Part shown: one piece after another, positions 1-7,492 of the stretch
How positions within the stretch are numbered: the first letter of the stretch is position 1
Layout: every line of letters begins with the position of its first letter
Source of the DNA: Alkalihalobacillus pseudalcaliphilus
Lineage (GTDB): Bacteria; Bacillota; Bacilli; Bacillales; Bacillaceae_D
Length of the DNA stretch: 64,000 nt
Direction of reading: 5' to 3'
Assembly (NCBI GenBank): GCA_001038565.1
Contig: LFJO01000005.1
Span: forward strand, 282,764-346,763
The notes under the pieces: generated by a model
The model's database searches: none
Told to the model about the DNA's origin: nothing
Seen by the model: only the letters and a program-made list of their open reading frames with translations
Position numbers and translations under genes: made by a program

Positions 1-20
1 TTATTATATATAAATGTAAA

Positions 21-34
21 TGAAAGCGCTTTAT
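21..34. promoter_or_regulatory. cre: cre-like catabolite control site
   Basis: The 14-mer TGAAAGCGCTTTAT fits the Bacillus CcpA operator consensus TGAAARCGYTTWNN and is nearly palindromic. It lies about 140 bases before the AraC-type regulator, so carbon-catabolite control of that gene, or of a gene to the left of the window, is inferred. CcpA binding is not shown by the sequence. Confidence 0.55.
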
Positions 35-172
35 AATAGGGGTGTATAAGTAATTGATTGTATTTTAGTTCGTTAGTCTTAGAGGAGTAAAATGCAAAGC
101 AAGATGAAAGGTCAATACTTTTAATGAAGTTCAGTTATGAAAAAGTGAAATAGCTAAGGAGGACTGCGTATT

Positions 173-1015
173 ATGATGGAAACGAAAAAGCGATATTCTT
201 TTTCAACATCTGAATCATTTCTACCTCTATTCGTTGAAAGTATTGGATTTAACCCAAATGAAAGTGAAATGAATAGACCGAATGGATATCCCTATTACCA
301 CTGGATTCAAACCGTTGAAGGGGAAGGTAGAATTAGCTTTAACAATGAGGAAATCACATTATCGAAAGGGAGAGGGGTATTGCTTTTTCCGCATACTCCA
401 CATAAGTATTACCCAAAAAGTAATCACTGGTCAACGATAAGTATGACGTTTGGGGGAAGTGCGGCTGAATCTATATTAAGAGCACTACAAATAAATCGTA
501 CCGCTGCTTATATGGAAACGGATCAAGGGTCTTTTCAGAGTGTCATTTTTAAGATGATTGAGGCTGTTGAAAAAGAAGAAACCTTTTTACAGCTTGATTA
601 TTCCAAAGATTTATACCATTTCTTAATCATGATTAAGAAATTTGGACAAATGAATAATCAACCATCTTTATCCCAATCTTATGAGAAAATTAAACCTGTA
701 GTTACTTGGTTGGAGAAAAGAATTGGTGAAGATGTGCGTTTACCAGATATGGCGAGGTATGCGAATATGAGCTCCCAATATTTAAATTTATTATTTAGAG
801 AATCTTTTGGGATGAGCCCTTATTCATATTTAATACAACTTCGTATTCGAGAATCCAAAAGACTATTAATAAGTGAAAATGGATATTCTCTAAAAGATAT
901 AACAAAAAAGGTAGGCTTTAAAGATGTCAGCCATTTTGTAGCAACTTTTAGAAGGAAAGAAGGAATTACACCGAAGAAATATAGGAATCTTCACAGAGTC
1001 TCGGTCACAGTCTAA
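173..1015 (+). CDS. AraC-family transcriptional regulator
   Basis: A 280-residue regulator with the two-domain AraC layout. Residues about 20-110 form a cupin-like sensor domain (GEGRISFNNEE...PHTPHKYYP). Residues about 180-275 hold the paired helix-turn-helix DNA-binding domain, including MSSQYLNLLFRESFGMSPY and the C-terminal DVSHFVATFRRKEGITPKK signature. AAGGAGG ends about 10 bases before the ATG, which supports this start. The gene stands alone, is followed by a strong terminator, and has a cre-like site upstream. Such proteins usually sense a sugar or metabolite and activate transport or catabolic genes, but no target gene lies beside it here, so the ligand cannot be named. Confidence 0.9.
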   Translation: MMETKKRYSFSTSESFLPLFVESIGFNPNESEMNRPNGYPYYHWIQTVEGEGRISFNNEEITLSKGRGVLLFPHTPHKYYPKSNHWSTISMTFGGSAAESILRALQINRTAAYMETDQGSFQSVIFKMIEAVEKEETFLQLDYSKDLYHFLIMIKKFGQMNNQPSLSQSYEKIKPVVTWLEKRIGEDVRLPDMARYANMSSQYLNLLFRESFGMSPYSYLIQLRIRESKRLLISENGYSLKDITKKVGFKDVSHFVATFRRKEGITPKKYRNLHRVSVTV

Positions 1016-1080
1016 CAACCTTCACATAACGTTCATGGATAGTTATCATAGAGAGGATGTCCAACAATAATATGAATAAG

Positions 1081-1112
1081 CGGGAGTGATGATCATCACT
1101 CCCGCTTTTTTT
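1081..1112 (+). terminator. Rho-independent terminator after the AraC-type regulator
   Basis: A perfect 24-base palindrome, CGGGAGTGATGA / TCATCACTCCCG, is followed directly by a run of eight T. Confidence 0.85.
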
Positions 1113-1146
1113 GATTTGAATTATACATGGATAACTTACTAAGCAA

Positions 1147-1315
1147 CTCACCACCAACAAAGATGAAAGTGTGGTTTCGCTCTTTACCGGTGGCGACGAG
1201 TAACGCTCTATGTTCGCACTAACTTTCATACAAAACGCTCATGGCGAAGCTTATGTCGCTCCGCCACGAACAAATATAGAAGTAGGTTTTTGCTCTTTGA
1301 CTGCTGGAATTTCGT
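1147..1315. repeat. Modular intergenic repeat, locus 1
   Basis: A short copy of the dispersed repeat family. It starts CACCAACAAAGATGAAAGTG and ends ACTTTCATACAAAACG about 90 bases later. Between them is the GGTGGCGACGAGTAACGCTC module also seen near 48.97 and 56.95 kb. It is followed by the GGCGAAGC...GCTCCGCC hairpin module and a second left end. No gene is seen here; the 74-codon minus-strand reading frame across it consists of repeat sequence. Confidence 0.75.
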
Positions 1316-1328
1316 TCAATTGTATTGA

Positions 1329-2516
1329 TTACTTCTTGAATTTAGGCATAATCATATAGGTGACTGCTCTGAAAAACCATTCAACAGGTCCAATTACAAA
1401 TCGGCTCAACCACCACTTGCTTACGAGTACTTGTAGTACAAAGAACACAATCGCGATACATGTCCCTACAAAAAATCCAAGCTGGCCAAATAAGCCAATA
1501 CCGTATCCATAAAATAAGGTGGTAAAAACAATGGACTGAAGTAAATAATTCGTTAGTGACAATCTCCCAACATACGTAAGCGGGTGAAGTAATTTTGCAC
1601 CTTTCTCAGTCCTTGATAAAAGGATAACCGAAGTGACGTAAAATATAGCAGTAAATGGTCCACCAATAGCTAGCATTAAGCCTTCTGAAAAGTAAGTAGG
1701 CGAAATCGCATAAGGCAGTTTAGTACCAAAGCCTACAAAAAGAGTAACCCACCAAATTTTCTTAAATAAAGAAAGATTGCCCTCTATATCATCCAGCCAC
1801 TTTTTCCTAGCGAAATAAGCACCAAGTAAAAACATCCCCATCACCGCAATGACAGTCGATATTTCCATAAGAATATCGCCAAATATACCTAGTCCGGTGA
1901 TGTCAGATGTCATCCGGAACTCAAGAACTTCTAAGTAAGTACCATTTTCTAATACTTCCTTCTCTGCTAAAGAGTATTGATACATCGTGTCTTCTTGCTG
2001 TTGAAGCTCACTTACATCTCCTGACCCTGGTGGAGGTATAAATAAAAGCATGACACCTAAGAAGATAATCGCTGAGATTAACAGCCCTTTTGCTTTAAAA
2101 AATAAGAAAAAGAAAAGTATAAAAGAGGCGATTGCATAGGTGACTAAGATGTCGCCTTCCCAAATATAGGTTCTATGTAATATACCTAAAATGAATAAAA
2201 AGAAAGCTCTTCGCCAAAATATCCCGGTAAAGCTTGCTTCTTTTAATGTCGATCTATCTTGAAGAATAACCATACCGTATCCAAATAAGAAAGCAAAAAG
2301 TGTGTAAAAACTTGTGCGAATAAATAAATAGAGGATGCTTTCTGTTAGTTGATCAATTGTACCAAGCGGGTAATATTGATGTACATCTGGAAGTAATAAT
2401 AGCCCGTATTGAAAGTTCATAATGTTGACTAATAAGATTCCGAGGATGGCGAGACCGCGCATCATATCTAGAGGCTGCAAGCGTCCTTGGTTAAGGGGTG
2501 CTAAGGTTGGCTTCAT
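1329..2516 (-). CDS. DUF418-family polytopic membrane protein
   Basis: A 395-residue integral membrane protein with about nine hydrophobic segments. It has the DUF418/YeiB-type N-terminus (RLQPLDMMRGLAILGILLVN) and the family's typical C-terminal part with GRLSLTNYLLQS. The family is widespread in bacilli; a transport or envelope role is usually assumed but the function is not established. AAAGGACG lies about 10 bases before the ATG. The gene is monocistronic, with repeat elements on both sides and no recognisable partner gene. Confidence 0.85.
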   Translation of the reverse strand: MKPTLAPLNQGRLQPLDMMRGLAILGILLVNIMNFQYGLLLLPDVHQYYPLGTIDQLTESILYLFIRTSFYTLFAFLFGYGMVILQDRSTLKEASFTGIFWRRAFFLFILGILHRTYIWEGDILVTYAIASFILFFFLFFKAKGLLISAIIFLGVMLLFIPPPGSGDVSELQQQEDTMYQYSLAEKEVLENGTYLEVLEFRMTSDITGLGIFGDILMEISTVIAVMGMFLLGAYFARKKWLDDIEGNLSLFKKIWWVTLFVGFGTKLPYAISPTYFSEGLMLAIGGPFTAIFYVTSVILLSRTEKGAKLLHPLTYVGRLSLTNYLLQSIVFTTLFYGYGIGLFGQLGFFVGTCIAIVFFVLQVLVSKWWLSRFVIGPVEWFFRAVTYMIMPKFKK

Positions 2517-2585
2517 AATTAGCTTTCGTCCTTTCGTAATTCAATATGTGTCTTTTTTATCGTACTGAAGTTCTGGTGAATTCTC

Positions 2586-3431
2586 AATAGTTTTGTATGA
2601 AAGTTTACTTAAGGGTGATAGTGTGTAGATACAGATGCCACACTATGGAGCATCAGCACAAAGAGGCGGTTAATGTGAAAAAAGGCCGAACGTGACAGTT
2701 ACTCAAGGGGATGAAGTCACAAGGACCTCTTGAGCTTAATGATTAGTCGTAACCTGTAAAACACTGGAAGTGAAATTGACGAAAATCAGTGCATCACTCA
2801 TTGAACGTTCATATAGAACCCACATCGTGGAGCCAGAACCGATCCACCACCAACAAAGATGAAAGTCATCTATCGCCACCTTAAGGCTCATAAGGAATCG
2901 TGAAGATACTAAGGCCAAACCATGGAGTATCTACTCAAAGAGGTGGTTAATGTGAAGATACTAAGGCAAACCCATGGAGTATCTGTACAAAGAGCGGGTT
3001 AATATGAAGATACTAAGGCAAACCCATGGAGTATCTGTACAAAGAGCGGGTTAATGTGAAGATACTAAGGCAAACCCATGGAGTATCTGCACAAAGAGCG
3101 GGTTAATGTGAAGATACTGAGGCCAAACCATGGAGTATCTGCACAAAGAGAGGGTTAATGTGAAGATACTAAGGCCACACTATGGAGCATCAGCACAAAG
3201 AGGAGGTTAATGTGAAGATACTGAGGCAAAACCTTGGGGTATCTGCACAAAGTGGTCAATCATATGTAGTGACGACTTCTTAACCTGTGGGTACGTTTAC
3301 AACTCGATCACCATCAGGAGTCGGCCTGAACAAACAGGGAGCACTGTCCTATTAAGGTCATTTATCTCGAGATGGATGACGAGCTAACTTCACGGCACAA
3401 ACTATCGCCCCTAATTAACTTTCATATAAAA
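2586..3431. repeat. Large modular intergenic repeat, locus 2, with near-perfect terminal inverted repeats
   Basis: The stretch begins TTTTGTATGAAAGTT and ends AACTTTCATATAAAA, so it is bounded by about 15-bp inverted repeats. Inside, in order, are: a degenerate 52-bp unit and a CGTGAC...GTCAC module (2620-2735), a left-end copy at 2849, the seven-unit 52-bp array, and a right-end module. The right-end module runs from GTGACGACTTCTTAACCTG to the GCTAACTTCACGGCACAA block and is shared with the 7 kb locus, and reversed at 38.4 kb. No transposase and no credible gene is seen. No clear target-site duplication is visible at the ends. Confidence 0.8.
2901..3262. repeat. Seven-copy tandem array of a 52-bp unit
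   Basis: Units start at 2901, 2953, 3005, 3057, 3109, 3161 and 3213, exactly 52 bases apart. Each begins TGAAGATACT. AGATACT can pair with AGTATCT about 20 bases later, so every unit can form a hairpin. Units differ at a few positions (for example CCACACTATGGAGCATC in unit 6). The same unit occurs 33 kb away at 36.04-36.19 kb. Confidence 0.9.
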
Positions 3432-3548
3432 TGAAAAGCCGCTGAGTAAAGCTAATACTTTTATGTTTTGTAGTTCAACAACACCGAATCTTTTGTATTT
3501 TTTTATATTTTAGTCTAGAATATGTAGTGATATGAGGGAGGTTTTTTG

Positions 3549-4307
3549 ATGTCAAATGAAGTTATTAAGCTTATTCAAAGTCATCGTTCAATTCGTGCTT
3601 TTACAGATCAAGAGATAAGGGAAGAACAGATTACTGATATTGTTGAAGCTGGTAGAAGGGCACCTACTTCTCACAATGTTCAAGCATACAGCATTGTAGT
3701 TATTCAGGACCCAAAAAAGAAGGATGAACTGGCTCGTCTGTCTGGAAATCAATCATATATCTCAAAGTGCCCGGTCTTTTTTGTATTAATTGCAGACTTT
3801 TATCGTTTGAAAAAAGCGAGTGAAATCCACGAACAGCCTTTTGAAGTTGGTGAAGTGGAGCAGTTGCTTGTAGGCAGTGTAGATTGTGCGTTAGTTGCAG
3901 AAAATATGTTGGTTGCGAGCCGCTCACTTGGACTTGGTGGTGTGATGATCGGTGGTATCCGAAATAATCCAGAAGAAGTAGCAAAGCTTTTGAATTTGCC
4001 AGAGTATACATTTCCAATTATGGGACTTTGTATTGGTTATCCAGATCAAAATCCAGACCAAAAACCAAGATTGCCTAAAGGTGCTATTGTATTTAATGAG
4101 AATTATGATACGGATCAAGTGGAGGCAGGTTTGAAGGAGTATGATGCGGTTACTGAGGAATATTATCGTCAGCGTACAAATGGCTTAAAAACAGATTCTT
4201 GGTCCAAACAAATGGCTACTTTTTCATCCAATCCGAAGCGTTCTCATGTTGGTGATTATGTGAAAGGGCAGGGCTTCTTAACGGCTTATCATAAAAAGAA
4301 CTCTTAA
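3549..4307 (+). CDS. NADPH-dependent FMN nitroreductase, NfrA type
   Basis: A 252-residue flavoprotein of the nitroreductase family, related to B. subtilis NfrA1/YcnD (frp-like FMN oxidoreductases). The N-terminal HRSIRAFTD motif and RRAPTSHNVQAYS bind the FMN phosphate, and GGVMIGGIRNNPEEV and MGLCIGYPDQNP follow in the usual order. These enzymes use NAD(P)H to reduce FMN, nitro-aromatics or disulfides. A TTG at 3546 is in frame, but GGGAGG at 3536-3541 is better spaced for the ATG at 3549. It is the first of four plus-strand genes of small-molecule metabolism; a 147-base gap before the next may hold a separate promoter. Confidence 0.88.
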   Translation: MSNEVIKLIQSHRSIRAFTDQEIREEQITDIVEAGRRAPTSHNVQAYSIVVIQDPKKKDELARLSGNQSYISKCPVFFVLIADFYRLKKASEIHEQPFEVGEVEQLLVGSVDCALVAENMLVASRSLGLGGVMIGGIRNNPEEVAKLLNLPEYTFPIMGLCIGYPDQNPDQKPRLPKGAIVFNENYDTDQVEAGLKEYDAVTEEYYRQRTNGLKTDSWSKQMATFSSNPKRSHVGDYVKGQGFLTAYHKKNS

Positions 4308-4454
4308 TAGTTTGAAAATCTCTTGCAAGTTGATAGGGAAACTAAGTATGATAGATGCAATCAAAAAAGATTATGAGGAGAAGTCTGTCCTATGAGGTGA
4401 TGATGACCTTTTGGGGCAGTCTCTTTTTTACAAAGAAATAGGGGAGTGGAAGAT

Positions 4455-5642
4455 GTGGTTGAGTTTTCTAAATCAAATGCGTTAGACAGGTTGCCGAAAC
4501 AATTTTTTGCGAAGCTAGTTAAGAAAGTCGCAGAAGTCAAAAAAGAGCATGATGATGTAATTAACCTAGGTCAAGGTAATCCAGATACGCCAACACCAAG
4601 GGGAATTATCGAACAGTTGCAACAAGCTTCAGAAAACCCTCTGTATCATAAATATTCACCATTTGATGGCTTTCCTTTTTTAAAAGAAGCTGTAGCTGAA
4701 TACTACAAAAAAGAATATGGGGTGGAGATTGATCCTCAGACAGAGGTAGCCGTTTTAAATGGGACGAAAACAGGATTGGTTGAAGTTAGTCAATGTTTAC
4801 TGAATGAAGGAGACGTTGTCCTACTACCTGATCCAGGTTACCCTGATTACTTGTCAGGAATTGCTTTAGCCGGAGCTACGATAGAGACGATGGAATTAGT
4901 TGAACAGCTCGGCTTCCATCCTGATTTTGATCTAATAGATAAAGATGTTTTAGAAAAGGCTAAACTTATGTTTTTGAATTATCCTAATAATCCAACGGGG
5001 GCTATTGCATCGGTTGAATTGTTTGAAAAAACGATTGAAGTGGCTACTGAGCATCAAATTTGTGTCGTTCACGATTTTGCTTATGGTGCCATTGGTTATG
5101 ACGGTCATAAACCATTAAGCTTCTTACAAATACCAGGAGCCAAAGATATTGGTATTGAAATGATGACTTTGTCAAAGACCTATAATATGGCAGGATGGCG
5201 TGTAGGTTTTGCTGTTGGCAACCCTAGTGTGATTGAATCAATTGAGCTTCTTCAAGATCATTATTATTGTAGCTTATTTGGCGGGATTCAAGAGGCTGCT
5301 GCCTATGCATTAACTTCGAACCAAGATTCTGTCCGAGAGTTAGTTCATTTATATGAAGGGCGTAGAAATAAGCTTGTTCAAAAAGCGGAGGAGATGGGCT
5401 GGCATGTAACAGCGCCTAAAGGCTCTTTTTTTGCATGGTTTAAAGTTCCAAGTGGTTTTACGTCTGAACAATTTGCCGATTTACTACTTGAAAAAGCACG
5501 AGTAGTAGTGGCGCCCGGTGTTGGTTTTGGTGAAGCGGGTGAAGGTTATATACGTATTGGCTTATTGGCAGATGAAAGTGTGTTAGAGGAAGCCATGCAG
5601 CGAATCGCAAGCTTAGAAGTTTTTGCTTTAAAGAATCATTAA
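4455..5642 (+). CDS. mtnE: Pyridoxal-phosphate aminotransferase, MtnE-like
   Basis: A 395-residue class I/II aminotransferase that reads very like B. subtilis MtnE (YkrV), which transaminates 2-keto-4-methylthiobutyrate to methionine in the methylthioadenosine salvage pathway. Visible motifs are RLPKQFFAKLV, INLGQGNPDTPTP, FLNYPNNPTGAIAS, VVHDFAYGAIGYDG, the PLP-lysine motif TLSKTYNMAGWRVGFAVGN, and VVVAPGVGFGEAGEGYIRIG. A GTG at 4446 abuts the AGGGGAG ribosome site, so the GTG at 4455 is the better start. No other mtn gene and no SAM riboswitch is seen beside it, so a more general aminotransferase role remains possible. Confidence 0.82.
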   Translation: MVEFSKSNALDRLPKQFFAKLVKKVAEVKKEHDDVINLGQGNPDTPTPRGIIEQLQQASENPLYHKYSPFDGFPFLKEAVAEYYKKEYGVEIDPQTEVAVLNGTKTGLVEVSQCLLNEGDVVLLPDPGYPDYLSGIALAGATIETMELVEQLGFHPDFDLIDKDVLEKAKLMFLNYPNNPTGAIASVELFEKTIEVATEHQICVVHDFAYGAIGYDGHKPLSFLQIPGAKDIGIEMMTLSKTYNMAGWRVGFAVGNPSVIESIELLQDHYYCSLFGGIQEAAAYALTSNQDSVRELVHLYEGRRNKLVQKAEEMGWHVTAPKGSFFAWFKVPSGFTSEQFADLLLEKARVVVAPGVGFGEAGEGYIRIGLLADESVLEEAMQRIASLEVFALKNH

Positions 5643-5668
5643 TTTGACGTGAGAAGGAGAGATAAAAG

Positions 5669-6298
5669 GTGGCAAATATTTATTGTATTGGTCGGAATTA
5701 TGTAAATCATGCCAAAGAATTAGGCAATGAAGTGCCGAAGCAGCCGCTTTTGTTTTCAAAGCCAACCCATGCTCTTGCACGAGCAGATGGCTCTACGTAT
5801 ACGTATGACTATAACAAGGAAGATATTCATTATGAGCTGGAGATTGTTTTGCATATTGGTAAAGCTGTAAGGCCGGGAGATAAGGTCGATGATGTCGTTG
5901 ACAAAATAGGACTAGGTGTTGATTTAACTTTAAGAAATTTACAATCAAAATTAAAAGAAAAAGGGCACCCATGGCTAAGAGCTAAAGGTTTTCCGAACTC
6001 AGCCATTCTCACAAACTTATGGGAATTTAAAGGTGTAGAAGATTGTCGAAATAGGCTTTTTTCTCTTTATCAAAACGGAAATCAAGTTCAGTGTGGTTCA
6101 ATTCGTGACATGTTATTTGATTTTCAAGCGATTATTGACGAATGTTCAACGTGTTTTGGACTTGGAAAAGGTGATCTTATATATACAGGTACACCAGAAG
6201 GGGTTGGATCAGTTGAGCATGGAGACCATTTTGTTTTAAAATGGGATGAAGAAGTTGTTGGCTCATTTCAAACACAAAGGTCGCAATCGTATCAATGA
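5669..6298 (+). CDS. Fumarylacetoacetate hydrolase (FAH) family protein
   Basis: A 209-residue single-domain FAH-family protein. It has the N-terminal CIGRNYVNHAKELGNEVP, the metal-binding Glu pair in HYELEIVLHIGKAV, a conserved Asp in GLGVDLTLRN, and the C-terminal GDLIYTGTPEGVG. The family comprises acylpyruvate hydrolases, oxaloacetate decarboxylases and related Mg/Mn enzymes; the substrate cannot be read from sequence. It starts with GTG behind AGAAGGAGAG and lies 26 bases after the aminotransferase gene, so the two are probably cotranscribed and may act on related 2-oxo acids. Confidence 0.85.
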   Translation: MANIYCIGRNYVNHAKELGNEVPKQPLLFSKPTHALARADGSTYTYDYNKEDIHYELEIVLHIGKAVRPGDKVDDVVDKIGLGVDLTLRNLQSKLKEKGHPWLRAKGFPNSAILTNLWEFKGVEDCRNRLFSLYQNGNQVQCGSIRDMLFDFQAIIDECSTCFGLGKGDLIYTGTPEGVGSVEHGDHFVLKWDEEVVGSFQTQRSQSYQ

Positions 6299-6366
6299 AG
6301 TTCATATAGGGTAACGACATATTTTATTTATTTGAAAGAGCCAAGAAAAAAGAAGGAGTTGTCATC

Positions 6367-7110
6367 ATGATTCATAATGAGATTTTTGCCCATCGAGGTT
6401 TTTCAAGTAAATATCCTGAGAATACAATGGTTGCTTTTCGTGCAGCAGCTGAGCTTGGTATTGAAGGGATCGAAATAGATGTTCAGTTAACAAGGGACGA
6501 AGAGTTAGTTATTATGCATGATTTAACTTTAGACCGGACAACGAGTGGTAGTGGCTTTGTTAGGCAGACATCTTCTATTGAAGTTACAGGTCTATCAGCA
6601 GGAGCGTGGTTTTCAGAGGAGTACAAAAATGAATTTGTTCCAACATTAAAGGAAGTTCTGGCGTGGATTAAGCCTTTATCATTAAAGTTAAACATTGAGA
6701 TAAAAGGTTTTGTTGAGGATCGTGAGAAAACGATTAATCAAGTTATTCAACTAATTCGAGACTATCAATTAGAAGATAGAGTTATATTTTCATCCTTTGA
6801 CCACCGTGGTATGAAAATCTTAAAGAATCGTGCCCCAGAAATTGAATCAGCTGTATTAGCGATGGCCGCTATTTTTGGACCGGAAAATTATGCGACATCT
6901 GTTGGTGTGGAAGCCTACCATTTCTATCATCCAACACTTTTAGAAGAGGAAGCTAAAGAATTAATTCGTTCAGAATTTCTTATCCGACCATTTACAGTAA
7001 ACCGCGAAGAAGATATCCGTAAGTTCTTAAGTTGGGGAGTCGCTGGAATCTTTACTGACAAACCAGATGTAGCCCTTAAAATTAGAAAAGAGCTTGAGAA
7101 TAATAACTAA
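6367..7110 (+). CDS. Glycerophosphodiester phosphodiesterase (GDPD family)
   Basis: A 247-residue cytoplasmic GDPD of the UgpQ type; no signal peptide is present. Family motifs are clear: FAHRGFSSKYPENTM (catalytic His and the ENT motif), GIEIDVQLTRDEELVIMHD (metal-binding Glu/Asp and second His), LNIEIKG, and the C-terminal FTVNREEDIRKFLSWGVAGIFTDKPD. The enzyme hydrolyses glycerophosphodiesters from phospholipid turnover to glycerol 3-phosphate and an alcohol. GAAGGAG is well placed before the ATG. A 68-base gap separates it from the FAH gene. Confidence 0.9.
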   Translation: MIHNEIFAHRGFSSKYPENTMVAFRAAAELGIEGIEIDVQLTRDEELVIMHDLTLDRTTSGSGFVRQTSSIEVTGLSAGAWFSEEYKNEFVPTLKEVLAWIKPLSLKLNIEIKGFVEDREKTINQVIQLIRDYQLEDRVIFSSFDHRGMKILKNRAPEIESAVLAMAAIFGPENYATSVGVEAYHFYHPTLLEEEAKELIRSEFLIRPFTVNREEDIRKFLSWGVAGIFTDKPDVALKIRKELENNN

Positions 7111-7444
7111 GCCAACAAACATGAAAGTGATGCTTAGTTTTTAACAACTCAGCTCCAGGTGATTGTCGCGGAGCATGATTTTCGGTAGCGGTAAGTATAG
7201 CGCCGCATATGAGTATCAACTTTCATACAAAACACTCATGGCGAAGCGAATTCACTTCGCCACCGACAAAGATCAAAGTAGTGGCGACTTCTTAAACAGT
7301 TGGCTCGTTTACAACTCCATCACCATAAGGAGTCGCACGAACAAAAAAGGGAGCAGTGTCCTGTTAAGGTCATTTATCGCAAGATGAATGACCAGCTAAC
7401 TGCAAGGCACAACCTAGCGCTCCTAAATCCACTTTCATACAAAA
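7111..7444. repeat. Modular intergenic repeat, locus 3
   Basis: Starts GCCAACAAACATGAAAGTG straight after the GDPD gene and ends CCACTTTCATACAAAAG. Modules in order: the GCGGAGCATGATTTTCGGTA hairpin module (about 7169-7203), an internal right end CAACTTTCATACAAAAC (about 7216-7233), the perfect TGGCGAAG / CTTCGCCA hairpin (7239-7262), a second left end, then the long module GTGGCGACTTCTTAAACAG through GACCAGCTAACTGCAAGGCA. The 74-codon open frame at 7163-7387 lies inside these modules and has no support as a gene. Confidence 0.8.
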
Positions 7445-7480
7445 GCTAGGATAAGCACTAAAGCTTACCCTAGCTTTTTT
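7441..7480 (-). terminator. Terminator of the glycogen operon
   Basis: Read on the minus strand, GCTAGGGTAAGC / GCTTATCCTAGC forms a stem with a six-base loop followed by TTTTG. The plus-strand side also ends in six T, so it may act in both directions. Confidence 0.75.
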
Positions 7481-7492
7481 GGTTATTGAGAA

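Noticed and set aside
2901-3262. CRISPR array
   Set aside because: Units repeat end to end with no unique spacers, and no cas gene lies in the window. The same holds for the arrays at 29.4 and 45.1 kb.
2586-3431. Insertion sequence
   Set aside because: Inverted ends are present, but there is no transposase reading frame and no clear target-site duplication, so it is listed as a repeat only.
4308-4454. SAM or other riboswitch before the mtnE-like gene
   Set aside because: I looked for an S-box style leader because of methionine salvage. The gap is short and shows no multi-helix core or clear terminator.
7163-7387. A 74-codon plus-strand ORF
   Set aside because: It lies wholly inside shared intergenic repeat modules and is not kept in the other copies.
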